Position numbers and translations under genes: made by a program
Notes under the pieces: generated by a model
What the model saw: the letters and a program-made list of their open reading frames with translations, nothing else
Told to the model about the DNA's origin: nothing
Database searches by the model: none
Source of the DNA: Oscillospiraceae bacterium
GTDB taxonomy: Bacteria; Bacillota; Clostridia; Oscillospirales; Oscillospiraceae
Length of the DNA: 5,284 bases
Direction: 5' to 3'
NCBI GenBank assembly: GCA_017409645.1
Contig: JAFQSI010000183.1
Span: 1 to 5,284, forward strand
In this document: in pieces, positions 1-5,284 of the stretch
Layout: every line of letters starts with the position of its first letter
Position numbering within the stretch: the first letter of the stretch is position 1

Positions 1-434
1 GGATGGCGAAAAAGCTCCCGCCGGTGACGGCTGTTTTTTCCAGCCCCCTGACCCGGGCGGTCCAGACAGCCCAGGCCATCTCTCTGCCCGTCACCATCCT
101 GGAGGATCTACGGGAGCTGCATGCCGGCCAGTGGGACGGGCTGACCTTCGACGAGATCCGTCGGCGTTACCCGGAGCTTTACGCCGCCCGGGGCCATGAC
201 CCGACCCTTCCCCTGCCCGGAGCTGAGGACCACGCCACAGGTCTGGCCCGGTTCCGGCGGGGCATGGCGCAGGCCGCCCGGACCGCCCCCGGGGATTTTG
301 CGGTGGTGGCCCACGGCGGCATCATCGCCCGGTTTTTACAGGATATCAGCGGCGTCTGGCGAAAGCCCGGCTACGCCGAGATCATCCCTCTCATCTGGGA
401 AAACGGACATTTTCTTTTACAGGAGGAATCATAA
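1..434 (+). CDS. Histidine phosphatase family protein (phosphoglycerate mutase-like), 3' part only
   Basis: This is the C-terminal 143 or so residues of a histidine-phosphatase-superfamily enzyme; the frame is open to the left edge, so the gene starts upstream. Numbering from the ATG at base 3, the family's SSPLTRAVQTA block (residues 13-23, with phosphate-binding Arg18), the acidic block RELHAGQWDG (Glu38, proton donor) and VVAHGGIIARF (His104, second catalytic His) are all present. The N-terminal RHG motif with the phospho-accepting His is absent, which shows that the ATG at base 3 is internal rather than the true start. The family removes phosphate from small molecules such as alpha-ribazole phosphate or sugar phosphates; the substrate here is unknown. 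It ends in TAA directly abutting the start of xdhC. In some anaerobes such a domain sits beside, or is fused to, a MocA-like nucleotidyltransferase in molybdenum-hydroxylase loci, so the missing part could be more than the usual 60 or so residues. The family call is firm and the specific role is open. Confidence 0.88.
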   Translation, partial: MAKKLPPVTAVFSSPLTRAVQTAQAISLPVTILEDLRELHAGQWDGLTFDEIRRRYPELYAARGHDPTLPLPGAEDHATGLARFRRGMAQAARTAPGDFAVVAHGGIIARFLQDISGVWRKPGYAEIIPLIWENGHFLLQEES

Positions 435-1433
435 ATGCGGAATATGCTGAAAACCATAAAAAACAAGCTGGAACACGGGCAGTCTCTGGTATTGGTCACC
501 GTGATCGCCTCCTCCGGCGCCACCCCCCGGGGCGCAGGCGCCCGGATGCTCATCGGCAGAGAGGGCCGCATCTGCGGCACCATCGGCGGCGGCGCCGTAG
601 AATATCGAAGTGAACAAATTGCCGCCAGCGTTCTGGAGGAAAAGACCTCCAAGGGTCATGACTTCACTCTGACCAAGGATGATGTGCAAAACCTGGGCAT
701 GATCTGCGGCGGTGCCTGCGATGTGTTCTTCCACTACCTCCCCGCCGGGGACGATCACACCATCGCCCTCTGCGCGGAAGCCGAGGAGCAGTTCCGGAAG
801 GGCAGCGACCTGTGGCTGCTGACGGAATTGGGCGAGCAGGGCAAAATGGGCCTGTATGCCGACAATCTGGGCTGCTGGGGCATCTCCGTGCCGGATGATC
901 TGCCCCTGTCCCGCCACCCGGAGCGGCTGGGCGATCTCTTTGCGGAGCAGATCAACGCCTCCGGCCGGGTCTATGTCTTCGGCGGCGGCCATGTGGCCCA
1001 GGAGCTGGTGCCGGTTCTCGCCCATGTGGGCTTCCGGTGCGTGGTCATGGACGACCGCCCCGAGTTCACCCGCCCGGAGCTGTTCCCCGGCGCGGAGGAG
1101 GTCATCTGCGGCGACCTGCGGCGCATCGGTGACTATATGACCATCGGCAGCGACGATTATGTCTGCGTCATGACCCGGGGCCACGCCTACGACACCGTGG
1201 TCCAGGCCCAGGTCCTGCGCCGCCGCCCCACCTACTGCGGCGTTATCGGCTCCGCCTTCAAGGCGGCGGGCGTCCGCAAAACCTTAAAGGAGGAATACGG
1301 CCTGACTGACGGGGAGCTGGACCTGGTGACCACCCCCATCGGTCTTCCCATCAAGGGCGAGACGCCCGCGGAGATCGCCATCTCCATCGCCGCCCAGATG
1401 ATCCTCCACCGGGCGGAGCGGAACGGACTGTGA
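435..1433 (+). CDS. xdhC: XdhC/CoxI-family molybdenum hydroxylase maturation factor
   Basis: This 332-residue cytosolic protein belongs to the XdhC family. Characterised members bind the molybdenum cofactor, protect it, and help insert the sulfurated form into xanthine dehydrogenase or related hydroxylases. The N-terminal XdhC_CoxI domain (residues about 10-100) shows SSGATPRGAGARMLI (26-40), GTIGGGAVEY (48-57) and the conserved CGG block MICGGACDV (89-97, Cys91). The C-terminal Rossmann domain (about 178-315) begins YVFGGGHVAQEL, with the GGGHVA turn at 183-188 and an acidic MDDRPEF strand end at 205-211. It continues with VIGS (270-273) and the signature IGLPIKGETPAEIA starting at 302. Length is normal for the two-domain form. 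The start at 435 follows an ideal AGGAGG (421-426) with 8-nt spacing and directly abuts the previous stop codon. No hydroxylase subunit lies in the window, so the client enzyme is presumably encoded upstream or elsewhere. The family assignment is secure; xanthine versus aldehyde versus selenium-dependent hydroxylase as client cannot be decided. Confidence 0.93.
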   Translation: MRNMLKTIKNKLEHGQSLVLVTVIASSGATPRGAGARMLIGREGRICGTIGGGAVEYRSEQIAASVLEEKTSKGHDFTLTKDDVQNLGMICGGACDVFFHYLPAGDDHTIALCAEAEEQFRKGSDLWLLTELGEQGKMGLYADNLGCWGISVPDDLPLSRHPERLGDLFAEQINASGRVYVFGGGHVAQELVPVLAHVGFRCVVMDDRPEFTRPELFPGAEEVICGDLRRIGDYMTIGSDDYVCVMTRGHAYDTVVQAQVLRRRPTYCGVIGSAFKAAGVRKTLKEEYGLTDGELDLVTTPIGLPIKGETPAEIAISIAAQMILHRAERNGL

Positions 1434-1437
1434 GCCT

Positions 1438-2181
1438 ATGAAGAACTTTTTTGAACTCTACGACATCCTCCTCGACGGCATCGACGCGTCTTCCCCGGTG
1501 ATTGGCACTCTGATGGGGGACCAATGGACCGCCGTGGAGACTCCGGAGCATTTCGGCATGGCCATGACCACCCCCGTGGACACGGCCCCCCGGCTGCTGA
1601 ACAGGGACTACACCGGCATGCCCCTCCGGGAGCTGGCGGCGGCCTGCCGGAGCTGGAACCTGACCGAAGCGGGCTACGGCATGGCGGCGGTGAATGCATT
1701 TTACAACACCCCGGCGCGTCTGGCGCAGCTGAACGCCTACGAGCCCTTTGACAACTACTGCACCGACGGCCTGGACCTGCGGGGCAGGCACATCGGCATC
1801 GTCGGGCATCTGAATATGCCCCCGTCCATCCGGGAACAGGCCGCCTCGGTCCGGATCCTCGAGCGCAGTCCCCGGCCCGGCGATTACCCGGACTCCGCCT
1901 GCGACTGGCTCATCCCGCAGTGCGATGTGGTCATCATGACCGCCTCCACCCTGGTCAACAAGACCCTGCCCCACCTGCTGGAGCTGTGCAAAAACGCCTA
2001 TACCATCCTGGCGGGCCCCAGCTGTCCCCTGTGCCCCGGCCTTCTGGAGCTGGGCATCGACCGGATCGCAGGTCTGGTCATCACCGACCCGGAGGGCGTG
2101 AAAGACAAGATCCTCCGGGAGATCCCCGGCCCGCCCTATCCCCTGGGAAAGCCCTTCCTGCTGACGAGGGAGCGCCTATGA
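1438..2181 (+). CDS. DUF4213/DUF364 Rossmann-like protein (putative heavy-metal chelation)
   Basis: This 247-residue cytosolic protein has an N-terminal DUF4213 region (about residues 5-95), ending in GYGMAAVNAFYN (79-90), and a C-terminal DUF364 Rossmann-like domain (about 100-240). The DUF364 part shows the glycine turn GIVGHLNM (120-127), ERSPRPGDYP (142-151), the DVVIMTASTLVNKT block (Met167-Thr176) and AGPSCPLCP (192-200). A Desulfitobacterium structure of this family combines an enolase-like and a Rossmann-like fold, and a role in heavy-metal chelation was proposed from its cleft; no biochemical activity is established to my knowledge. The start lies 4 nt after the xdhC stop with no recognisable Shine-Dalgarno close by, so translation probably depends on ribosomes terminating on xdhC. 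Its end overlaps the permease start by ATGA. Family members often accompany Fec-type importers, which fits a metal-handling job, but function is inference. The CxxC at 196-199 is notable because I recall the family usually having Thr or Ala and Ser there. Confidence 0.88.
   Translation: MKNFFELYDILLDGIDASSPVIGTLMGDQWTAVETPEHFGMAMTTPVDTAPRLLNRDYTGMPLRELAAACRSWNLTEAGYGMAAVNAFYNTPARLAQLNAYEPFDNYCTDGLDLRGRHIGIVGHLNMPPSIREQAASVRILERSPRPGDYPDSACDWLIPQCDVVIMTASTLVNKTLPHLLELCKNAYTILAGPSCPLCPGLLELGIDRIAGLVITDPEGVKDKILREIPGPPYPLGKPFLLTRERL
2166..2172 (+). promoter_or_regulatory. Ribosome binding site fixing the permease start
   Basis: GAGGGAG lies 5 nt upstream of the ATG at 2178. It supports this start over the in-frame ATG at 1920, which would add 86 residues encoded inside the DUF364 gene with no resemblance to a permease N-terminus. 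Confidence 0.65.
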
Positions 2182-3203
2182 ACGAGATCGAAAAAAAGCA
2201 CCGGCGAACGGTGCATATCATGGGGATCGCCCTGGTCGGATGCCTGCTCGGCTCCTTCCTCCTGGGCCGATACCCGGTCCCCCTGACAGAGCTGCTGGGC
2301 ATCCTGGGCAGCAAGCTGGGACTGCCCATCGCGCCGTTCTGGACAGTGCAGATGGAGGCCGCCGTCTGGAGCATCCGTCTGCCCCGGGTCCTGCTGAGCG
2401 TGCTGGTGGGTGCCTGTCTGGCGGCGGCGGGAGCCAGCTACCAGGGCGTGTTCCAGAATCCCATGGCCTCCCCGGATATCCTGGGGGCCTCCGCCGGAGC
2501 GGGCTTCGGCGCGGCACTGGCGATTTTGCTGGGGCTTAGCAGTATCGGCATCACCCTGGGAGCCTTTGCCGCCAGCCTGGTCACGGTTGCACTGGTCTTC
2601 ACCGTCAGCCGCCACGCAAGAGGCGACCGGGTGCTGGGGCTGGTGCTGGCTGGTATTATGGTTTCGTCCCTGTTCCAGTCGGGGACCTCCTTTTTGAAGC
2701 TGGTGGCCGACCCCAACAATCAGCTGCCCCAGATCACCTACTGGCTCATGGGCAGCCTGAGCGGCGCCAAATGGTCTGACCTGGGCTTCGTGATCGTGCC
2801 GGTCCTGACCGGCCTGATCCCCCTGTTTTTGCTGCGCTGGCAGCTGAATGTCATCACCATGGGCGACGACGAGGCCCGGGCCATGGGCGTTAATGCCCCC
2901 CGGATCCGTCTTTTCATCGTCATCTGCTCCACGCTGGTGACCGCCTCGGCGGTATCGGTCAGCGGCATGATCGGCTGGGTGGGTCTGGTGATCCCCCACA
3001 TGATGCGGCGGCTGGTGGGCTCTGACTACCGCTTCCTCATGCCCGCCTCCATGCTGGGCGGCGGCATCTTCCTGCTGGTGGTGGACAACATTTCCCGGAA
3101 CGCCTCCGCCTCCGGCATTCCCATCGGCATCCTGACGGCCTTCATCGGTGCGCCCTTCTTTCTGTGGCTCATCATGGGAAAGGGGGATCATTATGAGCAT
3201 TGA
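2178..3203 (+). CDS. FecCD/BtuC-family ABC transporter permease
   Basis: This 341-residue, strongly hydrophobic membrane protein is the permease of a type II ABC importer (iron-siderophore, heme, cobalamin and molybdate class). About ten transmembrane helices are expected, the first at roughly residues 12-30 and the last near the C-terminus in IPIGILTAFIGAPFFLWLIM. Family landmarks are RLPRVLLSVLVG (from 67), GASYQGVFQNPMASPDILG (85-103), the cytoplasmic coupling segment MGDDEARAMGV (228-238) that contacts the ATPase, and SGMIGWVGLVIPHMMRRLVG (from 262). Only one permease gene is present, so it should act as a homodimer as in BtuC2D2. The ATG at 2178 overlaps the DUF364 stop (ATGA), and the 3' end overlaps the ATPase gene by 11 nt. 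Length is normal for the family. Substrate cannot be read from the sequence; the link to XdhC favours molybdate or tungstate as a hypothesis only. Confidence 0.94.
   Translation: MNEIEKKHRRTVHIMGIALVGCLLGSFLLGRYPVPLTELLGILGSKLGLPIAPFWTVQMEAAVWSIRLPRVLLSVLVGACLAAAGASYQGVFQNPMASPDILGASAGAGFGAALAILLGLSSIGITLGAFAASLVTVALVFTVSRHARGDRVLGLVLAGIMVSSLFQSGTSFLKLVADPNNQLPQITYWLMGSLSGAKWSDLGFVIVPVLTGLIPLFLLRWQLNVITMGDDEARAMGVNAPRIRLFIVICSTLVTASAVSVSGMIGWVGLVIPHMMRRLVGSDYRFLMPASMLGGGIFLLVVDNISRNASASGIPIGILTAFIGAPFFLWLIMGKGDHYEH
3179..3186 (+). promoter_or_regulatory. Ribosome binding site fixing the ATPase start
   Basis: A purine-rich AAAGGGGG lies inside the 3' end of the permease gene, 6 nt before the ATG at 3193. 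It favours that start over the in-frame ATG at 3148, which would prefix 15 residues not seen in ABC ATPases; with the 3193 start the protein opens with the canonical IEVQNLSFSYG strand. Confidence 0.65.
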
Positions 3204-3987
3204 GGTCCAAAACCTGAGCTTCTCCTACGGCGACCGTCCGGTGCTGCATGACATCAGCTTCCGGGTGGAGAAGGGAGAATTCCTCTCCATCCTGGGCCCC
3301 AACGGCGTGGGAAAAAGCACCCTGTTCCGATGCGTCCTGGGACTTCTGTCCGGTTACACGGGACAGGTTCTGGTGGACAGCGCGGACAGCCGCAGCTTCT
3401 CCGTCCGGGAGGCCGCCAGGCACATCGCCTACATCCCCCAGTCCAGCCACCCCATCTTCAATTACAGCGTCTTCGACATCGTCCTCATGGGCAGGACCAG
3501 CGGCCTGAGTACCTTCCGCAGCCCCAGAAAGCAGGATGCCGAGCTTTGCCGCTGGGCGCTGGAGAAGGTGGGCATCCCCCATCTTTCCGACCGTTGCTTC
3601 CACCGGCTCTCCGGCGGCGAGCAGCAGCTGGTGCTGATCGCCCGGGCCCTGGTCCAGAAGGCCCCCATCCTCATGCTGGACGAGCCCACGGCAAGTCTGG
3701 ATTTCGGAAACCAGCTGCGGGTTTTGGAGCAGTGCCGGAGTCTGGCCCGGGAGGGCTATACCGTCATCCAGACCACCCACAACCCGGAGCAGAGCTACCA
3801 GTATTCCGACCGGATCCTGACCCTTCAGCACGGACGGGTCCTGGCGGAGGGCACCCCAAAGGAGGTCCTGACAGAAAAGACCATCCGCGCCCTCTACGGC
3901 GTGGAGGTGGATGTGGTCAGTCTCCGCGATGACCGGGCCCGGATCTGTCTCCCGTCAAATATTTCGATCAAGGAGGGTCATTTATGA
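3193..3987 (+). CDS. FecE/BtuD-family ABC transporter ATP-binding protein
   Basis: This 264-residue cytosolic ATPase powers the adjacent importer. All nucleotide-binding motifs are intact: A-loop Tyr12 in LSFSYG, Walker A GPNGVGKST (35-43), Q-loop Gln83 in AYIPQ, signature LSGGEQQ (139-145), Walker B ILMLDEP (159-165) with catalytic Glu164, D-loop SLD (168-170) and H-loop His196 in TTHNP. The spacing and the phrase VFDIVLMGRT after the Q-loop are typical of the FecE/BtuD/FhuC subfamily. It should form a homodimer beneath two copies of the permease. A C-terminal tail of about 30 residues after ALYGVEVDVV is usual for the subfamily. The gene overlaps the permease by 11 nt and the binding-protein gene by 4 nt (ATGA). 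The family is certain; substrate is not encoded in this subunit. Confidence 0.95.
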   Translation: MSIEVQNLSFSYGDRPVLHDISFRVEKGEFLSILGPNGVGKSTLFRCVLGLLSGYTGQVLVDSADSRSFSVREAARHIAYIPQSSHPIFNYSVFDIVLMGRTSGLSTFRSPRKQDAELCRWALEKVGIPHLSDRCFHRLSGGEQQLVLIARALVQKAPILMLDEPTASLDFGNQLRVLEQCRSLAREGYTVIQTTHNPEQSYQYSDRILTLQHGRVLAEGTPKEVLTEKTIRALYGVEVDVVSLRDDRARICLPSNISIKEGHL

Positions 3988-5036
3988 AAAAGCATCTCTG
4001 TCTTCTCCTGGCGCTCGTGCTGCTGTGCGGCTGCGCCGCACCCGCCGCAGAGCCCAGGGAAACCATGGACTATACGGATGACCTGGGCCGGAGCGTTTCC
4101 GTGCCCCAAAAAGCCCGGCGCATCGCCATCACCGGTCCGCTGAGCCAGGTCTACATCCTGCCCCTGGCGGGGGACCTGCTGGTGGGCGTGTGCAATGAAT
4201 TCACCGGCGACGCCGCCAAATATCTGCCCGAGGACATCTTCTCCAAGACCGAGATCGGTCAGCTCTACGGCGGCAAGGGCGAAATGGATCTGGAGGCCCT
4301 GCTGTCGGCGGCTCCGGAGATCGCGGTCGACATCGGCGAGCCCAAGGACTCCATGGCCCAGGATCTGAACGCCCTGCAGGAGCAGACCGGCATCCCCTTC
4401 CTCCACATCGACGCCACGGTCCGGACCGCCCCCGACGCCTACCGGGAGCTGGGCAGGCTCCTGGGCCGGGAGGAAAAGGCCGAGGAGCTGGCCCTCTGGC
4501 TCGAAGCCACCTATGCCAATATCACCGCCATGATGGAGCGGGTGGATGCCGACGGAGCCAGGGTGCGTGTCCTCTACTGTCTGGGCGACAAGGGGACCAA
4601 CGTCATCGCCGAGGGCTCCTTCCACGCGGAGACCATCAACCTGATGGCCGACAATCTGGCAAAGCTCGACGATGTGGTGTCCCAGGGCACCGGCAACGAG
4701 GTGGACCTGGAGCAGCTTCTGCTGTGGGACCCCGATGTGATCCTCTTTGCCCCGGACAGCTGCTTTGACGCCATCGCCGGCGATCCCCAGTGGCAGAGCC
4801 TCCGGGCGGTGGCAGAGGGCCGATACTACGAAACTCCCTGCGGCCCCTACGGCTGGCTCTCCTCTCCCCCCGCGGTCCAGCGCTATCTGGGCATGCTCTG
4901 GCTGGGTGAGCTGCTGTATCCTGAATACACCGAGTATGATCTGCAGGAGGAAGTGACGGCTTACTACAAGCTGTTCTACGGCTGCGACCTGACGGAGGAG
5001 ATGTACCGGGAGCTGATGGTCAACGCCCTTCCGTGA
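3984..5036 (+). CDS. FecB/BtuF-family substrate-binding lipoprotein
   Basis: This 350-residue extracytoplasmic binding protein delivers ligand to the permease. It has a lipoprotein signal peptide: basic MKKH, hydrophobic core LCLLLALVLL and lipobox LCGC with the lipidated Cys at 17. The mature part has the typical opening YTDDLGRSVSVPQKARRIAI (30-49), which begins the periplasmic-binding-protein fold (PF01497 type), two lobes, and a late block GPYGWLSSPPAVQRYLG followed by LWLGELLYPE that closes the fold in many clostridial homologues. The start is supported by AAGGAGGG (3970-3977), 6 nt upstream. It overlaps the ATPase stop by ATGA and is the last gene of the operon, followed by a terminator-like hairpin. 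The order permease-ATPase-binding protein with one copy of each makes a complete importer. The mature protein carries five cysteines (70, 199, 260, 286, 334), which is rather many for an exported protein. Ligand unknown: molybdate/tungstate, iron chelate, heme and corrinoid are all compatible. Confidence 0.92.
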   Translation: MKKHLCLLLALVLLCGCAAPAAEPRETMDYTDDLGRSVSVPQKARRIAITGPLSQVYILPLAGDLLVGVCNEFTGDAAKYLPEDIFSKTEIGQLYGGKGEMDLEALLSAAPEIAVDIGEPKDSMAQDLNALQEQTGIPFLHIDATVRTAPDAYRELGRLLGREEKAEELALWLEATYANITAMMERVDADGARVRVLYCLGDKGTNVIAEGSFHAETINLMADNLAKLDDVVSQGTGNEVDLEQLLLWDPDVILFAPDSCFDAIAGDPQWQSLRAVAEGRYYETPCGPYGWLSSPPAVQRYLGMLWLGELLYPEYTEYDLQEEVTAYYKLFYGCDLTEEMYRELMVNALP

Positions 5037-5081
5037 CTGGTTCGGAGCCATAAGGAAGGCAGCATCCCGTTCGTCCCGGGA

Positions 5082-5118
5082 AGATCCGGCATATTCACCA
5101 GAATCCGGGTCTGATTTT
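5082..5118 (+). terminator. Candidate Rho-independent terminator after the importer operon
   Basis: An 8-bp stem pairs AGATCCGG (5082-5089) with CCGGGTCT (5105-5112), with one G-U wobble and a 15-nt loop, followed by GATTTT. It lies 45 nt after the stop of the binding-protein gene and just before the next promoter, where a terminator is expected. The T run is only four long and the loop is large, so efficiency may be modest. Confidence 0.5.
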
Positions 5119-5132
5119 GTGCGTATCACCAA

Positions 5133-5161
5133 TTGCACCGGACCGATCCCCGGTGTATAAT
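5133..5161 (+). promoter_or_regulatory. Sigma-A type promoter driving the TPP riboswitch transcript
   Basis: TTGCAC (-35, 5133-5138) and a perfect TATAAT (-10, 5156-5161) are separated by exactly 17 nt. Transcription should begin near 5168-5169, about a dozen nucleotides before the riboswitch core, which independently supports both calls. It sits downstream of the terminator-like hairpin, so the next operon is separately controlled. Confidence 0.8.
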
Positions 5162-5179
5162 ATGCCCGACAAACAAATA

Positions 5180-5264
5180 CAGGGGAGCTTGTGAAGCAGG
5201 CTGAGAGGAAGTAACCGAACTTCGACCCTTTAACCTGATGCGGATAATGCCGCCGTAGGAAGTC
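5180..5264 (+). promoter_or_regulatory. TPP riboswitch (THI-box) aptamer
   Basis: This RNA element binds thiamine pyrophosphate and normally reduces expression of thiamine synthesis or uptake genes when the ligand is plentiful. Conserved parts appear in order. P2 pairs GGGG (5182-5185) with CCCT (5226-5229). P3 pairs GCTT (5187-5190) with AAGC (5194-5197). CTGAGA (5201-5206) is the pyrimidine-sensing motif. The optional P3a pairs GAAGT (5208-5212) with ACTTC (5219-5223). ACCTGAT follows at 5233-5239. P4 pairs CCT (5234-5236) with AGG (5257-5259), and P5 pairs GCGG (5240-5243) with CCGC (5250-5253) around ATAATG, the pyrophosphate-sensing loop. The end GTAGGAAGTC matches the family. P1 is poor: only GAC (5168-5170) with GTC (5262-5264) is evident. 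The regulated gene lies past the right edge, so thiamine biosynthesis versus transport cannot be told. Confidence 0.93.
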
Positions 5265-5282
5265 ATCACACGCATGATTTTT
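5260..5282 (+). terminator. Possible expression-platform hairpin of the TPP riboswitch
   Basis: AAGTCAT (5260-5266) can pair with ATGATTT (5274-5280), including one G-U pair, around a 7-nt loop. A run of five T (5278-5282) overlaps and follows the stem. The left arm reuses the 3' end of the aptamer, so it would compete with P1. The stem is AU-rich and weak, and the window ends before any alternative platform could be seen; it may be incidental. Confidence 0.25.
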
Positions 5283-5284
5283 AC

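Noticed and set aside
429..1184. Minus-strand open frame of 251 codons opposite xdhC
   Set aside because: It shows no recognisable domain and lies fully antisense to a well-conserved gene.
1920..2177. N-terminal extension of the permease to an upstream in-frame ATG
   Set aside because: The extra 86 residues are a frame-shifted reading of the DUF364 gene (Pro/Arg/Gly-rich). The ATG at 2178 has an RBS and the standard ATGA overlap.
3148..3192. N-terminal extension of the ABC ATPase
   Set aside because: The extra 15 residues are encoded within the permease C-terminus and are not found in the family; 3193 has a good RBS and gives a canonical N-terminus.
2136..3200. Long (354 codon) open frame on the minus strand across the permease gene
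   Set aside because: Its His/Gln/Gly-rich translation is typical of the antisense of a hydrophobic GC-rich gene, and the opposite strand carries an unmistakable FecCD permease.
1431..3987. TGA codons at gene ends as possible selenocysteine codons, considered because some XdhC loci serve selenium-dependent hydroxylases
   Set aside because: The TGA-ending proteins are full-length for their families, and each stop is abutted or overlapped by the next gene's start, so these are ordinary stops.
2178..5036. Naming the transporter as an iron-siderophore (fec/fep), cobalamin (btu) or molybdate (mol) system
   Set aside because: These importers share the same folds and motifs; nothing in the subunits visible here identifies the ligand, so no gene symbol is assigned.
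5037..5065. Small inverted repeat TGG...CCA just after the last stop codon
   Set aside because: The stem is only about 3 bp with no T run; the hairpin at 5082-5118 is a far better terminator candidate.
3978..5138. Long (386 codon) open frame on the minus strand across the binding-protein gene
   Set aside because: It is a shadow of GC-rich codon bias. Its composition is unlike a real protein, it matches no family, and the plus strand encodes a complete lipoprotein with RBS and lipobox.

Overview
The window is a GC-rich, densely coding stretch, probably from an anaerobic gut-type Clostridia (Oscillospiraceae/Ruminococcaceae-like). The evidence for this is strong AGGAGG-type ribosome binding sites, a Gram-positive lipoprotein as the importer's binding protein, a strong bias to G/C in third codon positions, and an XdhC-family maturation factor typical of anaerobes with molybdenum hydroxylases. 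The taxonomic guess is inference only; no marker gene is present.

Layout. Bases 1-5036 are one tightly packed co-directional (+) operon, entered in progress at the left edge. In order it holds: the 3' part of a histidine-phosphatase-family gene (to 434); an XdhC-family molybdenum-hydroxylase maturation factor (435-1433); a DUF4213/DUF364 'putative heavy-metal chelation' protein (1438-2181); and a complete type II (BtuCD/FecBCD-like) ABC importer made of permease (2178-3203), ATPase (3193-3987) and lipoprotein substrate-binding protein (3984-5036). Junctions are 0 nt, 4 nt, a 4-nt ATGA overlap, an 11-nt overlap and another 4-nt ATGA overlap, so the genes are almost certainly co-transcribed and translationally coupled.

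How they may work together. XdhC proteins bind the molybdenum cofactor and help load it into xanthine-dehydrogenase/aldehyde-oxidoreductase-type enzymes. Physical coupling of XdhC to a metal-type importer and a putative metal-chelating protein suggests a module joining metal uptake to hydroxylase maturation. Molybdate or tungstate is the natural guess, by analogy with MolBCA of Haemophilus influenzae, which belongs to the same transporter class. Sequence alone cannot settle the substrate; iron-siderophore, heme or cobalamin remain possible.

Bases 5037-5284 form a 248-nt intergenic region with a terminator-like hairpin closing the operon (5082-5118). A well-formed sigma-A promoter follows (TTGCAC, 17-nt spacer, TATAAT; 5133-5161), then an essentially complete TPP (THI-box) riboswitch aptamer (about 5180-5264). 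A new transcription unit, presumably for thiamine synthesis or uptake, therefore begins here, but its first gene lies beyond the right edge.
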